DNA of 64,000 bases from Delphinapterus leucas (GCF_002288925.2 NW_022098022.1:1579622-1643621), one strand, 5' to 3'. Numbered from the stretch's first letter, positions 11,421 through 22,915 are shown. Made by a program: numbers and translations. Notes: generated by a model from the letters alone, not told the origin.

Positions 11421-13000
11421 AGGTTGTAGGACATGTGATTACAATGCACATGGCAGCTCCCTGTTGGTTCATGTGCAGACTAATAATCAAGAGGGACAGA
11501 AGAGGATGGGATTGACATTTGCTGCACGTGTGTATTAGTCACGTGTGACACTAAACATTTCTTTCCCATTTAACCAGCATTACTGGAAATGAGTGCCGTG
11601 ATATCTATTTTGCAGTTGGAAAACATGGCTTCAGGAGGTTAGTGATTCTGTCCAGTTGGGACATTTAAACATTTCATCAATGGTGGAGCCTGTATATGAA
11701 CTCAGGTATACCTCAAGAGGCTGTTCTTGCCATAGGACCACAATGCCAAATATAAATGATGTCAATTCAGTGGGTTAGACCTTGTTGAATCTCTTTTTCA
11801 ACCTCTCCTTGGTTAACTGCGTTTCTCCTAGTGCAAAATGTATAGCCACAAATCAATGATTCCTTTTTTAACATATGAAAAATTCTCATGATGTGGAAGG
11901 TACTGGGAAAGCGGCAGAGAGGGATGTACAGAGCAATGAGAATAGAGTCCTGGCTTCAGGTAGCCTACAATCTATCTGGTTGTGATTGTGACAAATTCAC
12001 AAAAACCCACAGAAGTCAATGAAAAGCACTAAGCACGTGGCAAAGAAAATCTTACACCTCATCAAATTGATCATTTCTCGTAAGATCTGCTATTATTAAC
12101 GATACATATTATTCTGTATCCCATTAAGAAAAAAAAACATGCAGTTTAAGTTTACCAGCATATTAGTCCTGCAAATGCAGGAATGGCTCCTACCAGCGTC
12201 TTGTTGCTTTGAAATGTCTTTCATCCATTCTCAGGGATTTGGAACTGCTCCTGTGTGGCTTGGCATGTGATAGCAATCCTTGTGCAAACATCTCAATAAT
12301 ATAACAGCTCGGCTTCATCAACTTGTGGGCATTTTGCTTTCTTAGGTCCCATAAAGCACTTGATGGTTACTCTGAAATACCTGCTTCACTAATATCAAAT
12401 TCATAGCCCTCTGCTCTGTTTCCACGCTTTCCGCATACATACCCAGTAACTTGTGTTTTAGGAGTGAAGCACGGCGTAGTCTTTTAAAGGCATTTTAAAA
12501 GGCAATTAACCTTAACATGTTTAGGGTTAACTAGGTACATAACTCAACTGAAGAAATGAAAGGCCCAACAGTTATGACCAAGCCAGCACACGCCCAGGCA
12601 GAGACCGTGACCCTGTGACATCGCCTCATCAATTTCAAGGTGCATCTGGATTTCAGACACATAATAAGGGGAAAAGTCATACATCTAAAATCAATTTAAG
12701 GTGGTGATTAAAGCCTAATAAGGACTTCTGAATGGGATGTGGAGGGAAAGCACTGCAGAGGGGTTACTTCTGAGTTCATCAGGGACAGTGACGGTAAATG
12801 GATGCAGCGAGAAGCGAGAGAATTGCAGGGGAGAACTGCCAAAGCCAAGGGTGCAGTGGGGGAGAACACGAGGAGTCCGGCGGGTGATCCCCAGACACAG
12901 GGAGCACGACACTTAGAACACGCCCGGACACCAGCGTCAGATGCTCTCACCACCTTGCACAGAGGATCTGCTGCTTTCTACTGGCTGTATGATAAAGCAC
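11421..13000. other. Mostly unique; weak L2 trace
   Basis: No gene found. At about 11870-12030 the order 'GTACTGGGAAAGCGGCAGAG ... GGTAGCCTACAATCTATCTG' faintly resembles an antisense L2 3' end, but divergence is high. A G+C-richer block at 12720-12960 gives overlapping open frames on both strands without any recognisable domain. Confidence 0.35.
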
Positions 13001-13110
13001 CAAATCTGTAGAACAAAATCCAAGACCTTCATGAACTGGCCTCAGACTCCAAGTTCTGTTTTCTCTCTCACTTAGCCCAGGGGTGCTTCACGCTTCACTG
13101 TCTAGGGGAG
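13000..13110 (+). mobile_element. L2 LINE fragment, sense
   Basis: The string 'AAAATCCAAGACCTTCATGA' followed by 'ACTGGCCTCAGACTCC' matches the L2 3' region order (aaaatccaaactccttaccatggcc..., then ...catgatctggccc), with a deletion between. Highly diverged, as expected for L2. Confidence 0.45.
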
Positions 13111-16100
13111 CAAAATTTACCACCCCCAAAATATCTCTTTGGCATGCAGATTATTTCCATCTGAAAACAACCAAGGCCCAAAAGGCACAGGAAGAAATTT
13201 CACTTCCCCTCTAGCTGCCTGAAGAATGCAGTTAGAGGACCTGCTCGGGAAGGGAGCTGTAACCACAGATCACTAGAGTATGAACCAGGTGTGTAGACGG
13301 AGGCGAAGCCCGAAGAGTCTGTTTGTTAAAATTCCTCTCTGGGTCCCACTGTCTCTGCCTGGCCCAGCAAACGCTTACTTAACAAACGTGTGCTTTTCCG
13401 TTTCCATCTCAGTTGCCTTCCTTCCCTTTGAGGCCCATCCCCCCCGGCCCTGCTCACCGCCCACCAACATCCTCTTTTGCTTTAGCTGAAGACGGTGATC
13501 AAGGTGAGGGTTTTGGCCATTTGGGCGAGTTACTCAGTTTTCTAGGGTCTCCCCCGTGTATACATGTTATTCAACCTCTGCTGGATTTTCTCCTGTTAAT
13601 CTGTCTCATGTCGATTTATTCTTAGAGCAAAACCAGAAGAACCCACAAGGGCAGAGACAAAAGTCTTCCTCGCTCACGTGACCTCCCTGCATTGCCTGGA
13701 GCACCCTGTTATCTGAACACGGGTCCTCTGACTTGAGTACATTGACCATCATTCACAATGATGGCAGGAACGGGCATTTCATGACCGGCAAACCCTTCCG
13801 CAAGGCAACTACACACAGACTGCCTGATGGTTTATGCTCGTCAGAGCCATGGGCGGAAGCAGGGGCCACCTAGCTGCTGTGACTGCCTGTTAGACTGTGG
13901 TCAGCCTGAAGAAGAGCCATCCTATTCCTGATTGCTTCATGCGCAGAGACGGTGCAGAGCCGTTAGAGGCTGCCGGCGTGACACACGCGTTGAATTACTT
14001 TTCTCAGTGTGACAGTCCGTGCTTCTCCTCTACTGGGAGGACAACGAGGTGGTTATCTGGAGTGTGCACCGTGTATGTTTATGTGGTGTTATTCAGGAGG
14101 TTAGACACGATCTCAGCCGACGTCATGGTTTGTCTCACTTTAGTGAAGCATTTCCTTGAAAAATCGCAGGTACCGTAATTGCATTTTAAAGATACATAAT
14201 AAATTGCGATGAGGCTCTGTTTAGAAGGTATGCTGAGGTGTGAACTGACCATTTTGTTCCTTTCTCTCTTATCAATTGTTCCTTCAAACCCCACAGTCTT
14301 GGGATGACAAAAAGATGCACCGGAATATCAAAGGCTGTAGGTTTATTACTATACATTGTGAATAATCTAATGCCATAACAAAATAACACACTGGTAAAAG
14401 CCAACCAGTAATATTCTATTCAGAGCTGACTGGATAATCAAAGCCATTGAAGGTGCTTTTTCTAATACTAATTTAAAATTTGCATTATGGCTTTTTGCCA
14501 TTATGGCTTTTGCCTTTCCAAACAATAACCTCCTATTTGATGAGGTACACTGTACACCCTTTAGAGACCTTTACAATTGGGTTCAAAAGTACACTTTCAC
14601 TATGTGCACCAGAAGGAAAATAATTCACATATAAAGAGTAATTTTGCCTTAACTATTTCATCTTTTCCTTATTCTATTGGCCTAGTATTTGAAATTCTAC
14701 TGTTTACAGGTTTTCTGTAAAGTTCCCCAATGACTGTACTGACCACAGAAAAGAAATTATATAATACCATAATTTCATTAAAAAGTTAAAATTAGGTCAC
14801 TGAGAATTGGCAACCTTCAAATATATATTGGTTGTAAAACTGGTTGGCCACGCTGTGTAGACTGCAAACCATCCTTGATTACACTTTCCATTGATGTACG
14901 GGGTACGTCCTTCCCCATGAAGTCTGCCTACTTGATTTTTAGTAGATGGCTTTCCCAGTTGCTCTTAGATGTTTTACTTTGTCTTTATAACCAGAGAAAC
15001 ACACTATTTACAACCTGTGGTAACAGGATATAATCCTACTGAAGAAAACTGGACCAAGCTCTTTAGTCATCTTTGAATGAGTTCGTTAATCACTGGGCTG
15101 TGTTACGTTTAGTTTTGCTTTGTTTTGTCTTCCCATCCTTGCTGTGTGTAGTAGACAAAGGAGGAGAGCTCAAGGTCACTTTCAGTTCTTCCAGTGATTC
15201 AGGTCCTTAGGGAGACATGATGCTTTTTTCTTAAGGACTTAGACGACACTCAGCACATTAACTACTCACAAGGGACTGATTTAAATATTAGCCAAAAAAA
15301 CGAAAGATATCCCATATTCTCTTCTCACACACAGCATGTGCGTGATCAAGAACAGAATCACGGGGTTCTAATCATCAATCACACAAAACAAGTGTCAGAA
15401 AGGCTAAGAGACATTTTCTGAGAGAAGCCTCTTGGGGCTACTTTGCAGGTAGAGGAAGAATGGAGATTATAGGGACAGCAGGTCTCCTAAGGACTAGGGT
15501 GTAGGTGCAAACTGCACCTTCCTATCTGCCGCTTCTGCAAGCCTCACTCCCAGCTGGGAAATGACTAGTACTTTTTAGTGGAGCCAGGCCTTTTTATTGA
15601 TCTCCATACACTCTTATCTGAGGACTTAAATCTGTATGTCAGTCAGCTACAGCTTCATAGAACTATGCCATCTTTTAAGTAATCAAAGCAGAGAATCTCT
15701 GAAATCAGGTGATAAAATATACAAGTAATGAGATTGATTTCATTCTGTTTCTTTTGAAGCAGCTGAATCATAAAAGACTAAAGAAAGAAAACCCAAGCCT
15801 TTTCTGAAATGGCTCAGGCTGTGAGGCACGCATTTTCATTTCTATTTAGACAGCAGCTTGAGAATATTTGAGGATGGTCAATACAGAGTAGCCTTGCCTA
15901 TAGAAGAAGGTATCTGGGTGTTATTCAATATGCTATCCAACAGACCAGCAAAAAAAGTAATCACAATGATTCTTTTTCATTTTCCTTTTTCTTAAGAAAA
16001 GCTTCAAGTTAACTTTTATACTTAAATACAGATATTTAAACCCTTTGGATCAGTTTTCTATGACAACGAAATCCAAAGCTTATTTGTAAACCTTTAAATG

Positions 16101-16165
16101 TCTTATCAAATGACAACAGATGATAAAATAGTTTTACCTCTATTTAACTCTTCAAAGTAAGAAAT
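13111..16165. other. Unique sequence, no gene
   Basis: About 3 kb without a recognisable gene or clear repeat. A C-rich patch at 13430-13470 and scattered CpG around 13650-14060 raise G+C locally. A short direct repeat (GGCTTTTTGCCATTAT / GGCTTTTGCC) lies at about 14489-14516. Open frames up to 93 codons have no domains. Confidence 0.45.
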
Positions 16166-16169
16166 TACA

Positions 16170-16310
16170 AATAGTTTATGTAGTCAGTAAGTCCTTTTTG
16201 AACATCTGCTTTATACAAGGCCCCAGATTATTCCTGGAGGATAAAACAAACATGAAGAGGATCATTTCCTTCAAGTCTAGCAATTTATGATCTAATAGGG
16301 CTCTTAATGT
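16170..16310 (-). mobile_element. L2 3' end, antisense
   Basis: Plus-strand order 'TTTTTGAACATCTGCTTTAT', 'AGGCCCCAGATTATTCCTGG', 'AGGATAAAACAAACATGAAG' parallels the reverse complement of the L2 3' end (gagcacctactatgtgccaggcactgttctaggcgctggggatacag). Confidence 0.5.
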
Positions 16311-16424
16311 TTTCACGTTATCCTTTTATTTGTTGTTGTTATCCTAAAAAGCACAGTAAACTAGCAGAATTTACATTCAGTAGGTTAAGTCTGACTAGAA
16401 GTGCTGTCTGCTGTATTATGGGAA

Positions 16425-16500
16425 TGAAGAAGTGACATTTATGAACACCTACTACAGGTCACTCATATGCCAGTGCTTTACAAGCATTATCTCATTTTCA
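16425..16500 (-). mobile_element. MIR/L2-type 3' fragment, antisense
   Basis: 'GACATTTATGAACACCTACT', 'CATATGCCAGTGCTTTACAA' and 'GCATTATCTCATTTT' are the reverse complement of the shared MIR/L2 tail. MIR is more likely because of the 'TTTACAAGCATTATCTCATT' stretch. Confidence 0.6.
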
Positions 16501-16915
16501 AAAAAAAGTTTATTTTAAAAACAATTTCAAATTTACCAAAAAACTGAAATAACAGTACAAGTACACTGAGAGACTTTGTTCAAATTTCACTCACTTTTCT
16601 GATGACACCCTTTGAGGCAAAAGGCCCTAATCCAGGATCACATGCTGTACTCGCCAGTCCTGACTGCTTAATTCCCTTCCATCTGGAACCATTCCTCAGT
16701 CTTTTCTTAACTTTCACGACTTTGACCTGTCTGAAGGTGACGGGTGAAACACTCTGTAGAATGTCCACCAGTGTAGGTGTGCCTAATGTTTTCCCACGAT
16801 CGGATTCAAATGATGCACTTTGGGCTGGTACAACATAGAAGTCAGGTTGTATACTCCTTACTGTTTCCTGTTGGTGGCACATCACGTTTATTCGTCCCTT
16901 TACTGACAAACTCAC
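16501..16915 (-). mobile_element. Old L1M-type 3' end, antisense
   Basis: The plus strand begins with a T-rich stretch and continues 'CCTAATCCAGGATCACATGC', 'CATCTGGAACCATTCCTCAG', 'TGTAGAATGTCCACCAGTGT', 'GATTCAAATGATGCACTTTG' and ends near the 'GGTGGCACATCACG' motif. These follow the order of an ancient L1M 3' region read in reverse. Divergence is high; the subfamily cannot be named from here. Overlapping open frames on both strands are not genes. Confidence 0.65.
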
Positions 16916-17574
16916 TTTAAATAAACTTTATTTTCTGATTACAACAGGAATATATATTCCGTTCTAAGTTCAAATGCTGCAAATACTACTAATGAGCAGA
17001 AGGAAAGTTAATTATGGCTTCCCTGCTCCATAGCTACTCTAACAGATTGGCATAAAACCATCCTACGATTGTCGGCATATCTTAATATGCAGTGATCCTG
17101 CTTGTACGTTTCAGATTATTTCTCTTAATTCCCATAAACGAGCGTACAAGGACTTTATTTTAACCACCATTTGCTAGAAAGGACATTTGCCCAGGGTCAC
17201 ACACAGGGAATTAGGATGTGAAAAGAGGACTTTTGACACCAAACCCCATGTTTCATTATTCATTGAGTTATATAAAGTAGAGTGGGCATGAAAAGGCTTC
17301 ATATGTCAAACCAAACATCTTTAATATCTGTGAATGAAACAATTCTTTTGAATTAACAGGTACTGTTAACTATGGGAATAACATTGTCCAGTTGGGTGAG
17401 GAGAAGATTTGTCATCTTTACAGTACTGATCAGAGTACTTTTTAAACAAATGACTGTTTGCTGAACCCTCTGGGTGGCTTTCTGTTTACGTCTTCCCTTT
17501 CACTTTGTCTACGTTATTTGCAGCCAAATATTTAAAATTTTATAGTCAGTGTGTTCTGTTGAAAATAGTCCTGA
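16916..17574. other. Unique A+T-rich sequence
   Basis: No gene or clear repeat. The part at 17160-17240 ('GGACATTTGCCCAGGGTCAC', 'ACACAGGGAATTAGGATGTG') could be a strongly decayed MIR in antisense, but I would not rely on it. Confidence 0.35.
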
Positions 17575-17760
17575 GGTCAATGTTAAAGAACCCGGATCCT
17601 ATTTCTAGCTTGTCACTGACCAGTTATGAGACCTGAGGTCGTTTTCTTCATTTCTCTGTGCCTCCATTTCTCTTCTGTAAACTCAAGAGAACGCCTCTCC
17701 TTGCTTTTCCGCATACTATGAAAGTTAGTGCACTGGAGAAATCAGTACATGCACAGGTGG
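17575..17760 (+). mobile_element. MIR SINE, sense
   Basis: Landmarks in order: 'TTTCTAGCTTGTCACTGACC', 'AGTTATGAGACCTGAGGTCG', 'CTTCATTTCTCTGTGCCTCC' and 'ATTTCTCTTCTGTAAACTC'. These match the MIR core (cttactagctgtgtgaccttggg ... cctcagtttcctcatctgtaaaatg). Confidence 0.65.
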
Positions 17761-17925
17761 AGGCACTTGCTTTCTCGTCCTTCTGCTTTCCTTCTTTCTC
17801 GTCTTTCTCCTCCACTTCTACCCCAGTGAATTATGACCAACTGCGCCTTTGCTACTCAGGGTACAGGGGCCATACTCGCCAGGACGGGACGAAAACCCAC
17901 TTTCTTCTCTGAAGGTTCAACCTTT

Positions 17926-18126
17926 TTTTTTTTTGCGGTACGCGGGCCTCTCACTGCTGTGGTCTCTCCCGTTGCGGAGCACAGGCTCCGGACGCGCAGG
18001 CTCAGCGGCCATGGCTCACGGGCCCAGCCGCTCCGCGGCATGTGGGATCTTCCCGGACCGGGGCACGAACCCGTGTCCCCTGCATCGGCAGGCGAACTCC
18101 CAACCACTGCGCCACCAGGGAAGCCC
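17926..18126 (-). mobile_element. CHR-type tRNA-derived SINE, young copy
   Basis: Read on the minus strand, it starts 'GGGCTTCCCTGGTGGCGCAG', with an A-box-like 'TGGCGCAGTGG' and a B-box-like 'GGTTCGTGCCCC', continues through a CpG-rich body and ends in a 12-16 base A-tail. It is flanked by AAGGTTCAACCTTT at 17912-17925 and 18127-18140, a perfect 14-base target-site duplication. High CpG content and the perfect duplication mean a recent insertion. CHR SINEs are known from cetaceans, hippos and ruminants; this G+C-rich form is typical of whales and dolphins. Open frames in several phases across it arise from its lack of stop codons. Confidence 0.93.
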
Positions 18127-18140
18127 AAGGTTCAACCTTT

Positions 18141-19734
18141 AAACCAAAATGTGTTACTCCTTGTCTTTCTCGTTCTCATAAAATGATCTTTAAATGCCTT
18201 GAGGACCCTGACCTTAGAAAAAGAAAGGCCTGCAATAAATAGGGAAGGGGCTGCTGGCTGGTCAGGGAAGAGAATAACTTTCAATCCTGCCGGAAGGTTT
18301 TTTTCAAGAGTGAGACACAAGCTTAATCGAATCCTCAGTTGGTGGCTTTGCTGAGCTCAACCTAGCGTGCGTGAAGCCCCCCTGTCTCCCCTCTCGTCTC
18401 TCCCTCTCCACTTCCTTCCACCACGCTCCTTCTCCCAGAGGGTTTCAGGTGTTTTTCTAGGAAGGCTCTGTTGCCTCTTCCCCTCCAACACCTGTCCTGC
18501 CTTCGGCAGAAGATGAAAATGAGAGAAAATATCTTCAGTCAATACAAAGTGGGGTGAAGTGTATACCTGGGCTTTCTGAAAGACGTTGCTTATTTTCTCG
18601 AGGGTGCATTCTCGGAAAAGGAGGGTGGTGACTGCGTGAAAGGAAGCCCTGTGTGCTCGAAAGGCATGGAGGGGCAGGGAGCAGATGGGACACCCCAGAA
18701 AAAAAATACGAGAAGTTCTCGTACGGGTGGCCTTGATGATGATGCCTCCACCCATCTCTGATTATGATATATACCCTCTACCTACAAAGTTCCATAAATT
18801 CGGGCAAATCCTGTGTGTCCTTTCGCACTATTATGAAGATTAAATAACTGGTGCATGTAAATGAATTATTTGATCCCAGAATTAAATAAGTGATAAATGA
18901 ATACACCTTAAGTAATATTATAGTTTTTTTTTCTAAACATGTATTTTTTTCAACATCCATTAAGAACCTTAGATCATTAGAGCAATATTTCTTAGTAAGT
19001 GAATCATTTAAGATTTAGGTCAACAAATTTATAATTTAAAAATATGGCATATTAGTCTCATTTTTTTCTTTTTTTTTTTAAGTATTGCCGATCTGAGGGA
19101 AGGAGTATACCCAGCTAGGATCCATCCTGTTCAAATCATAGCCTTATTAACTGGCCAGGAGAATGTAACAGGACACGCATGGTACCTCAGCCTTGATTTC
19201 AAGTGTCTGCTTCAATTCTGGGGTAATTTCCAGACAACGTTTTTAGCTGCTCTGAAGTAAAGAGGCCTTTCATTATACCACCAGCATGCATCCTGCTTGA
19301 GAATGGGACTCCCATAGTAGCTGTGCGCAGAAGCATATGCCGCTGTGTCTACTCACATCCGGATCTGCTTCTATTTTCAAGTCCTGGGGTTTCTTGAAGG
19401 TTCACTGAAATACGCTATCCGCATTTTACAAATCTCTTTGACCACCAAGCACCTCACTGGCCTGTGCTCACTGACAGAAGATGGATTCTAATGTGTGTGC
19501 GGGCACTGGGAGTGCCCTGAGAGGTGACGGATGAAAACTGGCTTGTCTGGGAACTCTCCAGGAAATCTGTCGGTCTTCCTCAGGTGCCCTTGACACAGCC
19601 AGCAGAGGTCATAAGTTAGAGGCAGACTGCTAGCGCTAGCCTGCAGATGCTTCCTTTTGGACCCACACTGTATTCTTAAATATTTTTAATTAGTTGCTCA
19701 CATTTAAAAATTAATAAATCTCCTCTAAAACTTA
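18141..19734. other. Unique sequence
   Basis: No gene found. The 132-codon open frame on the minus strand (18357-18755) contains no domain I recognise and crosses a pyrimidine-rich stretch. Around 18830-18870 'TTATGAAGATTAAATAACTG' plus 'GTGCATGTAA' is a faint MIR-tail resemblance. T-runs occur at 19060-19080. Confidence 0.4.
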
Positions 19735-19895
19735 CCTATTTGGAAGTTGCTAAGAGAGTAGATCTTCAAAGTTCTCATCCCAAGAAAAGAAAATCCGTTA
19801 ACTATGTACGGTGCTGGATGTTACCTAGACTCATTGCGATCAATTCACAATATATACAAACATCAAATCGTTATGTTGTACAGCTAAAACGAATA
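19735..19895 (+). mobile_element. L1 3'UTR, upstream part (split by Tigger)
   Basis: Diagnostic L1 3'UTR order: 'TGGAAGTTGCTAAGAGAGTA', 'GATCTTCAAAGTTCTCATCC', 'GTGCTGGATGTTACCTAGAC', 'CAATTCACAATATATACAAA' and 'TCGTTATGTTGTACAGCTAA'. It is cut at 19895 by a DNA transposon and resumes at 20196. This is an L1MA-like 3' end, older than the L1 copies at 8-11 kb. Confidence 0.85.
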
Positions 19896-20195
19896 CAGGC
19901 AGACCTAGGAGATATTACGGGTCCAGTTTCGGATCACCACAATAAAGTTAATATCGCAATAAAGTGAGACACACAAATTTTGTGGTTTCCCAGTGCATAT
20001 AAAAGTTATGTTTACACTATACTGTAGTGAGTTAAGTGGACAATAGCTGATGTCTACAAAAAAGAATGTACAGACCTTAATTAAAAGAAGACTTTATTGC
20101 TAAAAATTGGGAACCATTATCTAGAAATCCAGAGTTGCCACAAACTTTCAATTTGTAAAAAAAATGCATATGTGAAGGGCAACAAAGTATGCCTG
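19896..20195. mobile_element. Tigger-type (TcMar) non-autonomous transposon, both ends present
   Basis: The left end reads CAGGCAGACCTAGGAG. The right end, reverse-complemented, reads CAGGCATACTTTGTTG; both are decayed forms of the Tigger CAGGCATACCTCG terminus. Internal landmarks are 'GATATTACGGGTCCAG', 'ACCACAATAAAGTTAATATC' and 'GCCACAAACTTTCAATTTGT', which belong to the two opposite ends of a Tigger1-like element as I remember it, so the coding middle is deleted, leaving 300 bases. A TA at 19894-19895 and CA (decayed TA) at 20196-20197 fit the TA target duplication. Confidence 0.85.
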
Positions 20196-20252
20196 CATAA
20201 TGCTGTATGTCAACTGTACCTCAACTAAAAACAAAACAAAACAAAAATAACA
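20196..20252 (+). mobile_element. L1 3'UTR, downstream part and A-rich tail
   Basis: Continues the L1 3' end interrupted at 19895: 'TAATGCTGTATGTCAACTGT' and 'ACCTCAACTAAAAAC', then an ACAAA-rich tail. Joining across the transposon restores normal L1 order. Confidence 0.82.
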
Positions 20253-20334
20253 AGCTGGGTTTCCGGCTTCTCTTAAAACAACAGAAGTGACCAAACTGGT
20301 CCCATGTCCCCATACTGGGGGCTGAGCGGAGGCC

Positions 20335-20500
20335 CTATTATACAGTAGTGAAGAGCACAGACACTGGGTTTATTCCTGATTCTGCTCTTAACTGTGCTCC
20401 ACAGGCAAGTTATTTCCCTTCTCCCTGCCTCAGTTTTCTTAACCTTAAAATGGGGATAATAATTGGACCACCTCATTACCTGTAAACTACACAGAAGAGA
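20335..20500 (+). mobile_element. MIR SINE, sense
   Basis: Clear MIR order: 'GTAGTGAAGAGCACAGACAC', 'TGATTCTGCTCTTAACTGTG', 'CAGGCAAGTTATTTCCCTTC', 'CTGCCTCAGTTTTCTTAACC' and 'TTAAAATGGGGATAATAATT'. One of the better preserved MIRs here. Confidence 0.8.
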
Positions 20501-20573
20501 GCCTGATCCATGGTGATTAGTTAAGTACTAGCAAGTCCTTGCTTGCGTGCTTTAGTTGGGACATCAGCTTTCT

Positions 20574-20771
20574 TTCTTTTTTTTTAAGATTTTTTTGGTG
20601 TGCACCATTTTTAAAGTCTTTACTGAATTTGTCACAATATTGCTTCTGTTTCATGATTTGGTTTTTGACTGTGAGGCATGTGGGATCTTAGCTCCCCGAC
20701 CAGGGATCGAACCCTCACCCCCTGCACTGGAAGGCGAAGTCTTAACCACTGCACCGCCAGGGACGAACCTG
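20574..20771 (-). mobile_element. CHR-type SINE with 13-bp target duplication
   Basis: On the plus strand: a T-rich stretch, 'CACCATTTTTAAAGTCTTTA', 'CATGTGGGATCTTAGCTCCC', 'CGACCAGGGATCGAACCCTC', 'CACTGGAAGGCGAAGTCTTA' and 'ACCACTGCACCGCCAGGGAC'. This is the reverse complement of a tRNA-derived CHR SINE head and body. Flanking repeats ACATCAGCTTTCT at 20561-20573 and 20774-20786 are the target-site duplication. Its body is more diverged and less CpG-rich than the copy at 17.9 kb, so it is an older subfamily. The 102-codon open frame through it is an artefact. Confidence 0.92.
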
Positions 20772-20786
20772 GAACATCAGCTTTCT

Positions 20787-22554
20787 ACTTTGCCCCCAAA
20801 CCCATACACTCCATTTCATGGACTATTCTGTAACTTACAGATGTTGGAATTTTTAACTCTTTGAATCATCACCATTTTTTCTCCTGAAACGGTGGGTATA
20901 GGCTAACTAGTCTCCATAGACGCTAATAAATAAATGATTCAAAAGTTTAAAAAAAAACAGTTTTTGTGAGAAAAAGGCAACATCCTATGGATCGTTAAAA
21001 TATCTAAATTACTATTTGGAGAGGTAGATACAGATTTTATAATGAAGTTACATGCCAAAGACAGCCAGATTAAAGAATCTGAGACTCACGTTCTACCATC
21101 AATAAAAACAGCTTACGAGTGACAAGGCAAGCTTCTGTTCACCATTTTACTATCTTTAGATTTAGTTGTGGAACTCTGGGAGCGGAATGTAGATATTTGT
21201 CTTTTTTTAAAAAATTAGATTTGATGGTAATAATGTTTCATGTTGAAAAGGACATAAAATTGATTTTCTGATAAGAGTTCAATTGCTCCAATTAAAAAAC
21301 CATTAAAAGTGATTATGATAAGTAACCATAATACGTTTTCCAACCTTGTGGTTCCACAGGCTCTTTCTCACCAAAAGCAGTGGGTGAAACACAGCACTGG
21401 AAGGGGAGTCGGAGCCTCAGGTCTGCATTCTGGTGCCGCCACAGGTATCTGAGTGCTCCCCTTAACCCTTCCGGAAGCCTGCTATTCATCTACGCGATAG
21501 AGAATTCCCGTGCCAGGGCATTTAGGAGGGGGAGAAGCATCATTAGATGAATTAAGGGAAACGTCATAAATTTTAATGATGTGCATAAGGCTAGTGGTTG
21601 GTTTTAGTGTTTTATGCACAAAATCCAATAAAATAAAATAACTGAATGAATCATCTAAGGTGTTTTACATTTTTCAGGAGGTCTCTGACCTCCTCTTAAA
21701 TACCCAGCGTATCACGTTAAGTGTATTGCATCTTATGAAAAACAATGTGCTAAGCAAAGGGGAGAGAAATCTTGTCAACCTCTCTTTCCAACAGTCCAGA
21801 CTCTATTTTGTACCTACGAATACACAACGCTAATAGAAATTGATGCTGGATTTCACTGTGCCCCCCAAACCAGTAAAAACCAGTGTCAGTGAAACACTAG
21901 GCTTTCTAGTGGTGAGATGCTGGGGAAAAAAACCATCCCACTCATTATTCTGGACAGATAAGAATTCTCCTGGGAAGCCTGTAAAAATCTACTGCAAAGA
22001 ATAAAGCTATAATATACTGTCAGCAGCAATTGGCCTTGGACAAATTGTTAGGCGATGGACAGCACGATCTAATAGTCCCTTTCATTTCTAATTTCTATGA
22101 TTCTATTTTTTCAAGCCTTATACAGTTCTCTTAACCCAGTTCTGTTACATACTGAGCCAGAATCCCCCCGTGTTTGAGCCACTCTCCAGGGTACCAGGTA
22201 CTTCTGGAAATTGCATTTAACACTTTGCTCAGTGGGTTAACTCTTTTAGGACTTACATGCTCTGAAGAAAACCTCTGTGTTTACATGCAAAGCATGATAA
22301 TTCTCACAAGCTGATACAGAAAGTGCTTTTCTACAGGGTCAAGATGAGCAAAGAGCTGGAACTGGAGCTAAACTGTCCTCCTTATGTTTAGCTCTTACTA
22401 GTCACTGCCTCTGAAATCCTATTCTTCTATAGCAACACTGCTACTGCATGTCTCCCTACTACACAGACCTTGTTTAAAAACTCTTCGGGTCTCTTAGTGT
22501 CTACAGGAGAAAGACTAAATTCACTAAGACGATAATCCCCACAATTCCTACATT
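20787..22554. other. Unique sequence, weak MIR trace
   Basis: No gene found. At about 21395-21540 the order 'GGAGTCGGAGCCTCAGGTCT', 'CATTCTGGTGCCGCCACAGG', 'CCCCTTAACCCTTCCGGAAG' is a possible strongly decayed MIR in sense. The rest is unassigned. Confidence 0.35.
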
Positions 22555-22790
22555 AGCTTATAGAGCATCTGTCTGCGTCAGGCACTGTTCCAGGTGCTGA
22601 AGATACAACAGTGAAACACAACAGACAGGGAGGCCAACCTCGTGTGGCTTTTGTAAATAAGTGAAATATAGAATATCCAGAGAGTGATGAATGCAAAAGA
22701 GAAAAATAAAGAAGGAAACAGGGACATGTGATGTACTAGGTGGAAGAAAGTTCACTTTAGCTCGGGTGACCAAGAAGGCTTCTTGCCATG
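22555..22790 (-). mobile_element. L2 3' end, antisense
   Basis: The plus strand runs 'GTCAGGCACTGTTCCAGGTG', 'CTGAAGATACAACAGTGAAA', 'AGACAGGGAGGCCAACCTCG', then 'GAGAAAAATAAAGAAGGAAA' and 'GGTGACCAAGAAGGCTTC'. This is the reverse complement of the L2 3' end in correct order. The open frames on both strands here are not genes. Confidence 0.72.
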
Positions 22791-22799
22791 ATTGTACCT

Positions 22800-22915
22800 A
22801 TATTGTACTATTTTTATTTTTACCTGTGTGTTCCCCAATCAGAGGAAGAGGCACTGTCTTCTACATCTTTGTATTTCAAATGCCAGGTAATATTAATAAA
22901 TATTAGTTAATTAAA
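22800..22915 (+). mobile_element. L2 3' tail, sense
   Basis: 'GAGGAAGAGGCACTGTCTTC', 'TACATCTTTGTATTTCAAAT', 'GCCAGGTAATATTAATAAAT' follow the L2 order (gagggcagggaccttgtct ... tgtatccccagtgcc ... caataaat). Lies head to head with the preceding antisense L2. Confidence 0.5.

Noticed and set aside
17833..18186. Overlapping frames of 90-117 codons on both strands
   Set aside because: They lie in a CpG-rich CHR SINE with few stops; a transposon, not a gene.
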